A stretch of 64,000 nucleotides of DNA from Coniella vitis (lineage: Eukaryota; Ascomycota; Sordariomycetes; Diaporthales; Schizoparmaceae). Of this stretch, positions 23,632-35,266 are shown piece by piece. The DNA lies in assembly GCA_011317545.1 (NCBI GenBank), contig WUJK01000001.1, positions 682,001 to 746,000 on the forward strand, written 5' to 3'. The position numbers and the translations under genes are program-made. Under the pieces are notes generated by a model, which had not been told where the DNA came from, searched no databases, and saw only the letters and a program-made list of their open reading frames with translations. The stretch's first letter is position 1, and every line of letters starts with the position of its first letter.

Positions 23632-25599
23632 TCAGCGAAACTGCAATCGCACAATCGAAAATAACATGTTTTGCAAGACGTGCAAAACCACAACCACACT
23701 CGTGGGTAATAGCTCGGGCCAAACTGCCAGATCCATGCTGCCCTCAGCCACAACATCAACGCCATAAATCCACTTGATGAGCCCTGCGACAATCAGGCTT
23801 GCCACTAGCTCACACGCCCAAGTCACGGCAGAGGCGTAAAAGGTTAGTTCAAAGGTGTAGTTGTATGGGTCGCCCGTCTTGGAAGGGTCATCGTCAAAGG
23901 AGAAGTAAGGGTAGACGTCCTTGTTGGCGCCAAAGCGTAGGACGACGACGGACCCTAGAAAGCACAGCATGCTTGTATTTTCGGCCAGAAAGCGGATGAA
24001 GACGTTACGGACTCCGACTTTTTGATAGGCGGCATACGACTGGCCGTTGATACCGAGCACGGTAAGGACCCAGTGGAAAGGCGCCGAGAGCAGTAGCGGC
24101 GTAAAAATAATGAGACTGGTTGAGGAGAGGACTTGCAGCAAAATGAACTGCTGCGGAGATCGCAAACGGGCGTATAGGGCACGCACATAAGTCTGGTACG
24201 TAAGCATGAAGTAGCTGCAAACAAACAACCACAAGGTTAGAGAAGTTCAACAGCTTGTCGCAAGAATGGCTCACAACAGAATGAATACGCACAGCTTAAA
24301 GACCCAGCTCAAAGGATAACTTCCCACTCTTTCGCCCTGTTTCCCTCCCAAGATCCAGCCCGTCAGGCCGTCGAGCAGATAGACGGTCAAGATCCACCCG
24401 TACACGTACACGATCGTGTCGAGCGAGTTGTGTGGCAGTGTCCGCAGATAGACCTCTGCATACGCCTCTCCTATCAAGTATGCAAGCAAACCAATTGACA
24501 AAGCAGTGCAGAACCAGAGAAAGCGCACAAAGCTGGCGGGAAAGAAGCGGTGCCGTAGTCTGACGGGGACGCGGCGGGGTGCATGTTCAGCCACGCCGAT
24601 TCCGTTGACCTGGATGTCGGGGTGATCCTGGCGCCGCCTACTGCTTGCTCTTGTGTGTGACGAGAAGTCGTCGTCGCCGCCTGCCCACCACGAAGAGGTG
24701 AAGATGCGCTGGGTTTCGGAGAGAGAGTGGCGCAGGCCTATATGTCGCTCTCTAGTGAGGAGAATGCATGATGCGATCATGACGGGCATCGCCATCATAC
24801 AAAAAGTCCAGGTTATCCACACAGTATTATGGGTCATGAGGAAATCCGCCTCAGGGATAAAGTAGAGCACCACAGGGGCAGCAGTTCCGAGGATCGCAAT
24901 TAAGCAAACTGTGAGTGGAAAACCAAGGGTAGATGGCCACCAATTAAGGCTGTACAGGTTGAAGACTTTGGTTATCCACACCAGCGCAGTAAGATTGTAG
25001 AAGGCGTAGTAGACAAAGACAAAGAACCAAAAGTTGACCTCGACTTTGGCCTCGCCGTGCCCGGGGGTTCTGTGGTGCGGAGTCTGGTCATTGTCACCAG
25101 GCTTGCTGTGACCATCCCAGTCCTCGTCGTCCTTCAAAGGGTACTGTGGAAAGGGCAGCGCACACCAGCCTACAGCCAGGGCGGCTGGTAGCACGACCAG
25201 GACGAACCAGCGTGACCACCAGACCGCTGTGACATTGCGAACAGCAGCCTGGGTGGGCGTGATCCATACCTCGCCAATCTTCTTGTACCTCCTCCGCAGC
25301 CACCGGATCCACAGCGGTCGTGTCTCGTCCTCAAAGAGATCGTCGTCGCTGGAGCTGCCGGGGCTTCCCCCATTGCTGGCTGAATCGCCAAGGCCAGCAG
25401 CCAGCAGCGCGCCGTAGCCATGGCCGACGTGGACGCTATTGCGCCATGACGCGCGTGTCAAGAGGCCCAGGCTACCGCGGCGGTTGGAACGAGTCTCGCG
25501 AGGAACAGCGCGGAAGCGACCGAGAAGAGGAGAGGCCTCAGAGGTGGAGAAGCGGGCTTGCGATTCGCTGCCTTGCTCAAAGGAGAAAACGGAGGGCAT
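23632..25599 (-). CDS. Uncharacterised multi-pass membrane protein
   Basis: I do not recognise a named family. The model is complement(join(23632..24214, 24293..25599)), 629 aa. The intron is 78 bp, with donor GTGCGT, branch CTAAC and acceptor TTTGCAG. The first 150 or so residues are polar and low-complexity, with Ser-rich and acidic patches (SSDDDLFEDE), probably cytosolic. About nine or ten hydrophobic segments follow, including WFVLVVLPAALAVGWCALPF, FFVFVYYAFYNLTALVWI, VWITWTFCMMAMPVMIASCI and, after the intron, FILLQVLSSTSLIIFTPLLL. Two hydrophilic loops (near PGDNDQTPHHRTPGHGEA and RTRASSRRRQ-like sequence) separate the groups. The ATG at 25599 is chosen over an in-frame one at 25713 because the sequence from MPSVFSFEQ reads as a normal cytosolic N-terminus. 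No transporter signature or catalytic motif was seen, so the function is unknown. Confidence 0.8.
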
Positions 25600-26618
25600 A
25601 TCGGCCTGGTCGGTCGTCGGAGAAGGGTCGAAGGTGCCGGCAAGAGAATGGCAGCAGCAAGGAAGTGCTACAATCGGGAAGAGGACATTATCGGCGAGCA
25701 GGAGGAGCAGCACGAGGGACAGCGGAAAGAGGTGGGCTGATGACTCTCTCTATTTTTCTTTGTCTGTCACTGCATACGCGAGTCTTTTGCTCGCTTAGCC
25801 CTAATAGAGGGGGGCGGGTGGTTCGGAGAGGGCTCGAGGAGGGGCACAGCAGTGGAGTTTGGGATCGGAGTTTTGGGGTTGGGCGCCTGGTCGCGTGGTA
25901 GACTTTGTCGCGGGCGTGCAGACAACGGCAGGAGCGAAAGGTGGAAGCGACGCCGTGCTGTGTTGGCGAGTGGACCCTGCATTCCACGATGGACGGTACC
26001 TGCCCCGGTGGATTGGGGTACTTGTGCCGCATGCCCGGCGTCTTGTGCCTGGGCTGTACCTGGCTATCCTGAGCTGGCCGGACCGCCGCGTACCTGCCAA
26101 GGAGACCTTGTCGACATTTTTGCTGGGCTTACCCCAGCAGCAGCTGGGCGAGATACACAAGGACATCAATGCCGTTTCGGTGTGGACGTCTATGCAGTCA
26201 TTTATCTGCTATATAGGCTGCTTGAAGGGGCCAATGACTAGCTTGATGGGTTATATGGATCAAGTGTTATATTTGGGATCCAAGGGTACAGTAAGCGACC
26301 TCAACGCACGTCACATATTTTTTCTTCTGGGGGGGGGGGGGTTAAAGCTGCTGACCCAAGTCACGCCTTTGCATTTTGATGCACACTTTGATTGGTCAAT
26401 AAGCCTCCATCTTGATACCGATGCCGTCGCGCTAGCATGTGATTAGATAGTACATAGTATAGATCTTATTGTCTGCTTTCATGCACTCTAAAGGCAATGT
26501 TTAAGATCGCGTAGTGGTATATCAAAACGACGAGTGGCTAGGACCGTCGAGCACCTTGCATACAGAATCATGTGCCATTAGAGGAGATTACGAGAAGTGA
26601 CCAGCTGCCTATCGGTTT
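25600..26618. other. Intergenic region between the membrane-protein gene and PEX2
   Basis: This is the upstream region of the membrane-protein gene and the 3' region of PEX2. It contains a G-run (26330-26341) and one palindrome-family copy (26448-26463). No gene is seen. Confidence 0.5.
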
Positions 26619-28055
26619 TCAACACCCTTCAAGGTCGTCTCCCAGTTCACCCTCCTCCTCGTCATACTCTTCCGAGTCTCCATCGTCCGAGCTGTCCCTC
26701 TCCTCCGCCGCCTGACGGCCGTCTCCCCTAGACTCTGCTTGAGATGCCTCGGAGTCTGTTTCGGTCTCCACGTTGGATGTTGCTTCCTTGACGTCGTCTG
26801 CAAACATGACTGCCTTTTGCGAGGGTGACTTGCTTGGCGGCTCCAGTACATCTCCACTCCAGGGTCGGCATTCTTTGACCAGCTCTCCGCAGCGCAAACA
26901 GGTCCAGCCCTCGCCATCCTCACCTTCAATCCGCGTGACCAGGCAGACAAAGCAATAGATACATCCGCAAGGTATTGTCTCGTAAGGATTGGTGATATCC
27001 GTCTGTGCGGATCCAATCACGCCGCTTGAAGCGGCAGCCGCCAATACCTCCTGCTCGGTCGAAGCAGTATTCTGATCCTGGTAGCAAATAGCGCACGTCC
27101 GCTCCGGCAAAAAGGCATATTCGCCCTTCTTCTCGTCCGCCTGGCCATCTGCGCCGCCCGAAAGTGCCCTTTTGGTCCTGCGCCACGTCCGTGTCAGCCA
27201 CCGGCGCCACTTATTGATGCCAATGAGCGGCAGCACAAATAGCAAGAACTCGGTAAATGCATGCCAGACCAGCTGTCGGTTGAGGTACTCAAACGAGACT
27301 TCGCGGCTGACTTGACTGGTAGGCGGTGCCAGCCGCATTCGTAGGATCCTGTCTAGCAGAGTTCTATAGCGCCCATGCAGCAAAAAAACGAGAAATGATG
27401 CAAAGGCGGCGGCTGCATGGACCGACTCGACGGCCGATGTAAGCCGCTTTAATTTTTGGACGCGGGGATTCGGCTCGTCAAAGGCATCGTCGTGGTGGAG
27501 GAGCCAGGCCTCCAGCCTTGCCCACGCATACTTACCGCCCACGGTGACCAGCCCATACAAGGCCTTCTGTGCCTTGGATGGCGGGCGTGTCACCGGTCCA
27601 TTGTGTCTGGCGTCCGTATACCGTAGGTTTTGGAGAGCAGCACCGTACGTCGCATCGTGGTCCCACACTGTCAGCTTGAAGAGCACAGCCCGCAACACCA
27701 GGAGAATCTCGTCTGCCCAGTCCTCCTTGAGCGTGCTCCCTATACCGCCCAGGTATTTGACCGCGTCAGCCACTTGTTCACGCAGCAAGCTTAGCAGTTC
27801 CTCGTCCAGCAGCTCAGCGTCGACCTGGCCGACACGGAAGGCGGGTCGTGTGCCCTCGCGCGACGATATCCCATCCCAGATGCCAAATAGGCTACCACCA
27901 ACGGAACGCAGCAGCGGCGAGGGGTGTGCTGCAAGGCGCGCACGAAGCCGCGAGGCGGATTGATCAGCCGCTAGGCGCGCACGAGCCTGGGCTTCGCGGG
28001 CCGCCCTGTGCTGCGCAAGGCGTGCCTGTGCCTCGACAAAGGAAGCACTGGTCAT
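26619..28055 (-). CDS. PEX2: Peroxin-2 (Pex2), peroxisomal RING E3 ligase
   Basis: A peroxisomal membrane RING protein that works with Pex10 and Pex12 to ubiquitinate the import receptor Pex5 so it can be recycled. Single exon, 478 aa, starting at MTSASFVEAQ; the frame is open 41 codons further upstream. The Pex2/Pex12 N-terminal domain shows AQKALYGLVTVGGKYAWARL and hydrophobic helices (AAAAFASFLVFLLHG and FTEFLLFVLPLIGINKW). The C-terminal RING (about residues 321-389) shows CAICY, ETIPCGCIYCFVC and WTCLRC with the expected Cys spacing. The tail from about residue 420 is strongly acidic (EEYDEEEGELGDD), a common variable feature of fungal Pex2. The N-terminus is rich in Ala/Arg heptad-like repeats that may form a coiled coil. 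Confidence 0.93.
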   Translation of the reverse strand: MTSASFVEAQARLAQHRAAREAQARARLAADQSASRLRARLAAHPSPLLRSVGGSLFGIWDGISSREGTRPAFRVGQVDAELLDEELLSLLREQVADAVKYLGGIGSTLKEDWADEILLVLRAVLFKLTVWDHDATYGAALQNLRYTDARHNGPVTRPPSKAQKALYGLVTVGGKYAWARLEAWLLHHDDAFDEPNPRVQKLKRLTSAVESVHAAAAFASFLVFLLHGRYRTLLDRILRMRLAPPTSQVSREVSFEYLNRQLVWHAFTEFLLFVLPLIGINKWRRWLTRTWRRTKRALSGGADGQADEKKGEYAFLPERTCAICYQDQNTASTEQEVLAAAASSGVIGSAQTDITNPYETIPCGCIYCFVCLVTRIEGEDGEGWTCLRCGELVKECRPWSGDVLEPPSKSPSQKAVMFADDVKEATSNVETETDSEASQAESRGDGRQAAEERDSSDDGDSEEYDEEEGELGDDLEGC

Positions 28056-29030
28056 TGGGAGAGTCGATATTGTAGAGAACTTGTTTGGGGTGAAGCTTCT
28101 CGTCCCTCGCCCCTTGGCAGCAACGATGGTTGATTGAAGCAATATGCAAACTAAGTATGGCAATGTTCCAGCGTACAAGGTTGAAAATGATCAGTCGGTA
28201 GAGGAGGCTTTCAGACTGTCTAGCGAGTTGGTAGAGCAGATATCGTCGCTAGCCTTTTGAGGAGTCAGTGGGTGGTGAGACTTATGCTGGGTGAAGTGCA
28301 ACAACGAATGCTAGGTGGGATGATCACGGGCCGAGGCTTTGGTTTCCAGCCCTGGAGATGTTCCTTTCCCCAGATTAAGCCCTGTCTTGGCCCGGCCCGC
28401 TACCGGCGACGAGCCAGGTACTATCTACCTACCTATTAGGGATGTACAGCATGTATCTGGATACTATATAATTGAGCACTCAAGTACCGATACCTGGCCA
28501 AGTACTTGTGTCATAGTATTACCTAAGCATTCAACTGCAAGGCCGTTGCCCAGCTCCTCCTCCGTCACACCACACCACACCACACCACAACCCCCTATAG
28601 TGCGTGCCATCGAAGTTCCCGAATCACACCTTACTAGAGGACAGCCACGAAAACACGTTGCACCAGATGCCTGTCTCCAGCTCACGAGGTTACCTACATG
28701 GCAAATACCGTGCCCGCTGCGTAGCACAGAGCATGTCTCGGATCAATCTGGTTCCTGACGCCCAGCTGCTCTGCGTGGCGCCTCTACTGGTGCAGAACCC
28801 GACTGACTGACTATCTTCGGCCCTGCTTCCTCCGTCCGCTCTCCCAAGTTCCCGCTGGCATTTTGTCACGAGACATGCTGCGTGCTGCGTGCTCATTGGC
28901 TCCAAAAGCCCAGAATGGTGTAGGTATTTTCACTATGGTACAAACGAACCCAACGCTCAGCCCTTTTTTTTTTTTTAATCAATTTCAAACGCCAAATGCA
29001 CCTAAACGCCTCCGCCTTGCCCTCGCGCAT
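28056..29030. other. Intergenic region between PEX2 and the P450 gene
   Basis: About 1 kb: the upstream region of PEX2 and the 3' region of the P450. It contains (CACAC)n-like pentamers near 28566-28588 and a poly-T run near 28964-28976. No gene is seen. Confidence 0.5.
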
Positions 29031-30677
29031 CTACCGCGCGCTGAGTCTCACATACAGAGGCCGCTTCTCCCACAGCAAAAACACCCTCTGTTGGTTCCAG
29101 TCGGCGCTTTCCGGCATCAGCTCCATGTCGAACTTCATAATCAGCCGTGCTAACGTGATCTTGGCCTCCATGTACGCCAGGCTGCGCCCAATGCAGTTCC
29201 GCTGTCCGTAGCTAAAAGGCTGGAAGACATCCCGGTTGTCGTTGCGATAGCGTGCTGGACACGCTTCCAGCCATCTCTCGGGCACAAAGTCCCTGGGATC
29301 TTGAAAGTTGGCCTCCAGACGGAAGGCTGCAAAGTGAGGCACCTGCAAGATGGTCCCCTCGGGCACTGGCTGGTTGTCGATAAAGGCACCGCCCGACGAG
29401 ACTGTCCGGTTGATGCCAGCGGGCAGAGGCGGGTGGATGCGCAGCGATTCGTTGATGACGGCCAGCAGGTACGGCATCTTGCTGACGGAGCCAAACGTGA
29501 TGTCTTGCTCGCCGCTGAAAGCACTTCGAATCTCGTCCTGCAGCGTGGCCAGCTTCTCGGGGTTGCGCAGCAAATAGTACACAGCAACTGCCAGCAGCGT
29601 CGCAGAAGTCTCGGAGCCAGCCATCAGAAAGATGTTGGAGTCGGCGTACAGCTCGTTGGATGTGATGCCCCCTGGCTGGTTGATGTACTTCATGAAGCCC
29701 GACACAAAATCGGGCCGCTCGGTCTTGCGAGCGAGACGGCGGTCCACCTTGTCGCGCGTCGCCTGGGCGTGCGAGATGGCCTCGGCCCAGATCTTCTTGG
29801 GCACCAACATCTCGATGAATGCTCCAAACATGCCCATCGTGATGATGATCTGCGAGTACATCATGTTGGTCAGGTTGGAGAAGATGAAGGAGATCCAGGG
29901 GTGGAACTGGCCGTCCTTGACACAGTCAAAGGGCTCTCCGAACGTCAGGTCGCCAATCACGTCAAAAGTAAGGTAGTTGAACCAGGCCCACAGATCGACC
30001 ACCTCGCCCTTGGATGCGCGCTCGTGGAGTTTGCTGGTGAGCTGCTGCGCGTACCCCAGGATGATGGGCTCCTGCTCCCGCAAAGAAGCCTCGGAGAATG
30101 AGGTCGCCAGAATCTTGCGGTGGCGTAGGTGCTCGGCATGGGACTCGAGCCAAATAAAGGCCGTCGCGCCAAACATCATCTTGTCGTGTTTTCCGAGTGC
30201 CGTCTGCGGAGGCATCGACTTTTTACCGCCGCGGTTCCCGTAAATCTCTCTCAAGGCGGTGGCAGACGTGTATGTTAGCTCATTAGGGGCAAGGCGAACG
30301 ACTGGGCCGTATGTTTGGTGCAGTCTTAGCATCTCCTCGTGTATGTTGCCCCGGATCTGATGGACCATCTTTGGTATATTGGATCCCCGGTACAAGATGG
30401 GCCCTGGGAAGTGTGCCAGTGGGTGCCAGTAGACGTTGTACAGAAACTGGCCTGGGATCGCAATAGCAACCTGTGGTGATGGCCAAAAAAAAAACAAAGA
30501 CTGGATTAGCTGTGTGTTTGAGACATACATGGGGTGGTATGTGACTCGGGGCTTGGGGCATCTCACCAAAACGAACACACCAGCGAGCACCATGTTCCAT
30601 GACAGATGCCATGAGACGTCCCACGCGGCCATGTGGCCGAGGGAATTCTGTATGTCGAGAGGCAGCTTAGGCGACAT
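29031..30677 (-). CDS. Cytochrome P450 monooxygenase (CYP65-like)
   Basis: A membrane-anchored haem-thiolate monooxygenase. The model is complement(join(29031..30470, 30567..30677)), 516 aa. The intron is 96 bp (donor GTGAGA, acceptor ACCACAG) and phase 0. The N-terminal anchor is WNMVLAGVFVL plus VAIAIPGQFLYNVYW, followed by the Pro-rich hinge HPLAHFPGPI. Landmarks in order are the I-helix AGSETSA, the K-helix ESLR, PERW and the haem-binding loop FSYGQRNCIG with the axial cysteine at about residue 463. All key residues are present. The general look (YRGSNIPKMVHQIRG, TFGEPFDC, INRTVSSGGAFID) is that of fungal CYP65-type enzymes related to isotrichodermin C-15 hydroxylase. Family-level placement is by inspection only and the substrate is unknown. 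An aldehyde dehydrogenase gene lies 2.3 kb upstream in the same orientation. Confidence 0.93.
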   Translation of the reverse strand: MSPKLPLDIQNSLGHMAAWDVSWHLSWNMVLAGVFVLVRCPKPRVTYHPMYVSNTQLIQSLFFFWPSPQVAIAIPGQFLYNVYWHPLAHFPGPILYRGSNIPKMVHQIRGNIHEEMLRLHQTYGPVVRLAPNELTYTSATALREIYGNRGGKKSMPPQTALGKHDKMMFGATAFIWLESHAEHLRHRKILATSFSEASLREQEPIILGYAQQLTSKLHERASKGEVVDLWAWFNYLTFDVIGDLTFGEPFDCVKDGQFHPWISFIFSNLTNMMYSQIIITMGMFGAFIEMLVPKKIWAEAISHAQATRDKVDRRLARKTERPDFVSGFMKYINQPGGITSNELYADSNIFLMAGSETSATLLAVAVYYLLRNPEKLATLQDEIRSAFSGEQDITFGSVSKMPYLLAVINESLRIHPPLPAGINRTVSSGGAFIDNQPVPEGTILQVPHFAAFRLEANFQDPRDFVPERWLEACPARYRNDNRDVFQPFSYGQRNCIGRSLAYMEAKITLARLIMKFDMELMPESADWNQQRVFLLWEKRPLYVRLSAR

Positions 30678-32636
30678 TGTCTTCCGGCCTCTTGGTAAAG
30701 GGCAGCACAAGGTCTTTCGGAGAGGAAGAAAAAAAAATGATGATGGAGAAACGAGAAGGGGTCAGCGTGGCAGACTAGACAAGGCACTGGTGCCCGGTTA
30801 TAAAGACTTGGCCACACTCCCTCTTTTCTACTTTCACCTCCAAGAAGAGAGGAGGGCCTATGTCCATGACTCTGCCACCAAAGAGAGGGTGCCACTCGGA
30901 TCGGCAGGGGTGCATTCTCTGGTAAGAGTGGATGGCGTGGACCCGAAGTAACAATCCAGCTGAAGCAAAAGAGAACTGGGAGCGGCTGGATGCTTGATTG
31001 GGCAACGAGGATGTGAAGCAGCGCCCAACAACCTGTCAAGGCTGGCGGTCCGTCAGAAGGGGGGGCACCCGCTCCATGCACACAAAGGCAAGCAAAGAAT
31101 TGCTTTGTGTGCGCGTACTTGGTACAAGATAGCATCAGCGGCATGGGGACCTTCCGGCTACCAGATCCCACTGGATGATGCGCAAGTCGTCGAACCCAGT
31201 ACACCCACACCCGCCTTGATGCCTCCCACAACACACCATCAGGGCGGCTTTTTGCCAGCGCTGGGGTCAGCAACATCCGGGGGTCCCCAGGCACAGCAGA
31301 CACTCGACAGCGCCCAAAGAGGTTAAAGTGCGAGAAGGAGGCTGACTAGCTTCTGTGCGTGTGACACCGCCCAGGGCGCCGCCGCCGCCCAGAGTGACGG
31401 CTCTCAATCTGTAGTAGTGCTGCGAAAACGAACAACAAGGCGTGTGGGTGGTGGCCAAAAAGCATCGCCAGCTTTGCCCGGTGCTTCTGCCGCGGACCCG
31501 AGAATCTACATGCCGCTGCATATGCAAAAGAGACAGACCCATGACTGCCGATACATCTGCACAGGGAAAAGCAACGCAATGGACGAGGAGGAGGACCCAA
31601 AAGAACCACGGAGAGTGTGTCTGTGGCTGCCTAGCCATGTCGCATTCGGCCTTTTGTATTTGTTTCTACTGCACCCTTCCAATTAGCTTTCTGTGTCCAG
31701 CTGACAAGAAGGCGAAAAAGGCCGTCGGTCACTCACGATGCATCTGCGCCCTCTCTCTGTCCACTGCTACTAAGCGACGGCGGCTCGTATGGGGCGGCCA
31801 ACTTACTGCGCAGGCTTACGGCTGACCCCCAATCAACCCGCGTCAACGCGGCTGTGAGCGCGTGTTCTACAAAGCTTCGCGGCCCCTTGAGTGACGATGG
31901 CACGGGACCGAGAAGTAAAAGGAGTCAGGTTTTGAGGGCTGAGAATCCCCACAAGTTTGGCCGAGAGGAGAATAAGTTGCGAGAGTTTTTCTTGCTGGCA
32001 AAACTCTGCCGGAAGCTATTTTTGTTTTTGATGAGCCCGAGTGTGCATGACGAGGATACTACTAGGTGAGCGCATGCCTATTGGCGAACACACGACACAC
32101 TCGCGCTATACTTTTGCTTGCTGCTCGACTTTTTGTTACTTTTTCATTGCATAGTGGCCAGGTGAATGAAGGGTCAGAACGAGAGAGGCACAGATCACAT
32201 TACAGCCGCTCGATAGTCTCCAGTGTCACGAAGCCGGTTATCCCGTCTACGATGTACATAATACAAGGGCCAGCGGGCAGACGAAATGGGGGTTAACGGG
32301 GTGTATTGATTGGTACGTTGGGAAAGCTGATGCGGGAAGTGTAACACGATCGGGACTGCTGCGGTTCGTGGGAACACCCGGGGCTCGTCCCACGATCGCA
32401 ATTTCACACCCAGGCGATCTCATATGTGACGGGATGCACCTGAGCGCCATTGCAATCTGCAAAGGCGTCACTTGTGTTGCCTCGATCGTCTCTGCTGCAG
32501 CTGGGCAAGAAAGAACAAACCAAACTAGATGATTCTTTTTCGAGCAAAAAAAAAAACAGCAGGGGAAGGATGAGAACATGCACGGGGATCGGAGCCGGTG
32601 CAGCGACCCGATCTGGTGGGCTTGCAGAAAGCAAGG

Positions 32637-32678
<42 letters not shown>

Positions 32679-32995
32679 GACAAAAAAGAAAGAACCCAGA
32701 AAAGAGAAAGGATGAAAGAAAAAGGACGTAGGCGAAGGAGGACCGGGGGGGTGGGAGGAAGAATAAGAAATATCCACTTTGCTCCATGAACTGCAGGTTG
32801 CCGTATACGCGTAGAGACTTCATTTCCTCTTCCATTCTCGTGCAGCAGTGCACAAGGAAAAGAAAAGCCCACGTGGCTTACTACTACAAGCGCATCTCAA
32901 TCACGCCACTATCGCAACCTAATCCTTATTTGGGTCCTACAAAGTACTGCCATCCAGCCTTGCTTTGCCCTGTCTTGCCCTCCATTCCACCTCGC
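30678..32995. other. Intergenic region between the P450 and aldehyde dehydrogenase genes
   Basis: About 2.3 kb containing the P450 upstream region and the 3' flank of the aldehyde dehydrogenase. It has a GA microsatellite at 32639-32674. No domain-bearing frame was found. Confidence 0.5.
32639..32674. repeat. (GA)n microsatellite
   Basis: About 17 uninterrupted GA units in intergenic DNA. Confidence 0.95.
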
Positions 32996-34498
32996 TCAGT
33001 AGCGGTACGTGATGGTCTTGGTTCTCACCCACTCGTCCAGGCCCACGCTGGAGTTGAAGCGCCCGAATCCAGACGCCTTGGCTCCGCCATGGGGCAAGGC
33101 CGGCTCGTCGTGCGGCGTCATGGAGTTGATATGACAGGCACCCACCTCGATCGCCTTGGCCATCCGCAGTCCTCGCCTCAAGTCCTCGGTAAAGACCGCC
33201 GATGAGAGGCCAAACTCGGTGTCATTGGCAATGCGCAGCGCCTCCTCCTCGCTCTCAACCTCATACACTGCCACCGCAGGGCCGAACGACTCGGTGCGGT
33301 ACAGATCCATCTCCTCCGTCACGCCCTTGACAATGACGGGCCGCATGCGCGCCGGGCTCGACTCGACGGCCTCGAGATCGCCCAGAAGCAGCGTCGCCCC
33401 TTTGCCCGTCGCATCGGCCACCAGCCTCTTGGTCTTTTCCGTAGCAGCTCGCGTCACGAGGAGAGGCGCTTCGCCGCTGGCAGGGTACAACTTGTTGGCC
33501 GCGGCGACGAGCTTCTCTTCAAACGCCGCAGCCACGTTCTTGTGGACAATGATCTTTTCGGTGCTCATGCAAATCTGTCCCGCGTTGTGGAAGGCACCCA
33601 GGGCACACTGCTCGGCAGCAAGATCGAGGTCGGCATCTTCCCACACAATGGCGGGCGCCTTGCCGCCCAGCTCGAGGAGAACGGGTTTGATGTGCTGGGC
33701 AGCTAGCTTGCCTATGATGCGGCCGACGGTAGTCGAGCCTGTGAAGTTGATCTTCTTGACGTGCTCATTGGCGATGAGGGCGGCCGTAACGGCTGCGGCA
33801 TTCGCCGGTGTGTGAACAAGCATGTTGAGCACGCCAGCGGGCAGACCAGCGTCGGCAAAGGCGGAGCAGATGCCGCGATGCGTCTTGGGGCTGAACTCGC
33901 TGGCCTTGAAGACGACTGTGTTGCCGGCAGCCAAGGGAAAGACAATCGACCGAGCGCCGAGAATGTACGGGGCGTTCCTAAAGGCCGCAAGGTTAAAAAA
34001 CGGAGAGCGACAGAGACGAGAAAGCGTTGCCACTCACCATGGCGCTATCGCCAGGACGACGCCGAAGGGTTCCTTCAACACCAGAGCCCCCGTGTTGGGG
34101 TCCTGGGTCGTGGGAATCGAGCCCTCTAGCGCCACGAGCCGGCTGGCGGCCCCCAGGATGAGGTCCTTTGCGGTCGAGACGTTGAAGTCGGCCCACTGCC
34201 TGGTGCCGCCCACTTCCTCGACGTGGGCGCTGACCAGCTCCTCGCGCCGCTGCTCCATGATCTCGGTCGCGCGCACCAGAATCTCGCGCCGCTTGCCCGG
34301 GGTCAGGGCCTTCCACGCGGGGAGCGCCTGCGCCGCCGCATCGACCGCCCGCCGTGCATCGTCCTCTCCAGCACTGCTGCACTTGTGCAGCACCTCGCCT
34401 GTGGCTGGGCTCACAATATCAAACGTCTCGGTGGTCACCACATCCTGGCCGTTGATGTACAGAGGCACCACCTCCTCCGGCGTGTTGCGCAGCGTCAT
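32996..34498 (-). CDS. NAD(P)-dependent aldehyde dehydrogenase
   Basis: ALDH superfamily enzyme oxidising an aldehyde to its carboxylate, probably cytosolic since no targeting sequence is seen. The model is complement(join(32996..33977, 34038..34498)), 480 aa. The 60-bp intron (donor GTGAGT, acceptor TTTAG) interrupts the Trp codon of APWNAPYILGARS and restores it exactly. The cofactor loop INFTGSTTVGRIIGK, the general-base glutamate in LELGGKAPAIVWEDADLD (about E256) and the nucleophile in FHNAGQICMSTEK (about C290) are intact, as is ESFGPAVAVY. The overall pattern resembles salicylaldehyde or vanillin dehydrogenases from aromatic catabolism, but the substrate is inference. The P450 downstream is co-oriented. 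Confidence 0.94.
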
Positions 34499-35266
34499 TG
34501 CGTATATGTGTGATATTGCGTGTTAGTGAGAGGAAGAGAGAGAGAGAAAGAGGAAGAAGGCGAGTTGCGCTGAGCCCAGACAACACCAGCCGAGCAGAAC
34601 CAGAGACGTCGCGAGAAGGCCGTTTCTTTTATTATTCCGACTCTGTGGCAAAAGGGGGCCAGCAAGGTGATGTTGCCCGCTGATTCAGCCTGCTGAAATT
34701 GCCGTGATAAAGGCAGATGGACCAGCGGCCGATCAAAGTCCACAGCTCCCCCACGATCATGCGCTGGCTCTCGGCGGGGTCTTCGTTAGCACTTTCTCCC
34801 GCAAGGCGCAGAGGCATTCGACACTCGATGTTGCCCAAAGCTTATTATATCCGCATGTGGGTGCCGGCTCACGGCCACCCCCGCGGTCCGAACCAAAGAG
34901 AGGTGACGTGAAGAGATACATGGTACAAGTACGAGTATAACAGTAGAGCCAGAAGCGAGGAGCCGGTGTTCCTGCAAGCCCAGACCTGGACTTGTAAGAA
35001 ACAGCAGCACAGCATCTCAACAAAGCAACAAGGCACCATACTTCACCGCTGCAATGGCCAAGTAGTTAACCGAAAAACATAAAACTGGCTTTCGAGTTAT
35101 TTACCACAAGTGGGGCCCTAGTAGCGTCGATGGACTGGAGGTGCATTACATAGTATACTATGTAATCAGCAGGGCTGGTGCACGCGACTTGGTCGTTGTC
35201 TTGGTAAAGAATACAAAGTGTCTGTTTTACAAAGCGAACAAGGTATCTAGCGGCGAAAGGTATATT
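34499..35266. other. Intergenic region upstream of the aldehyde dehydrogenase gene
   Basis: A GA-rich leader lies at about 34527-34560. A perfect 22-bp palindrome of the TACTATGTA family lies at 35145-35166. No gene is seen. Confidence 0.5.
35145..35166. repeat. Perfect 22-bp palindrome of the TACTATGTA family
   Basis: Half-site ATTACATAGTA is followed directly by its reverse complement TACTATGTAAT, with no mismatch and no spacer. This is the longest perfect member of the family that I found. Confidence 0.92.

Noticed and set aside
29301..30101. 266-codon plus-strand frame inside the P450 gene
   Set aside because: It is the antisense of a clear P450 with all signature motifs.
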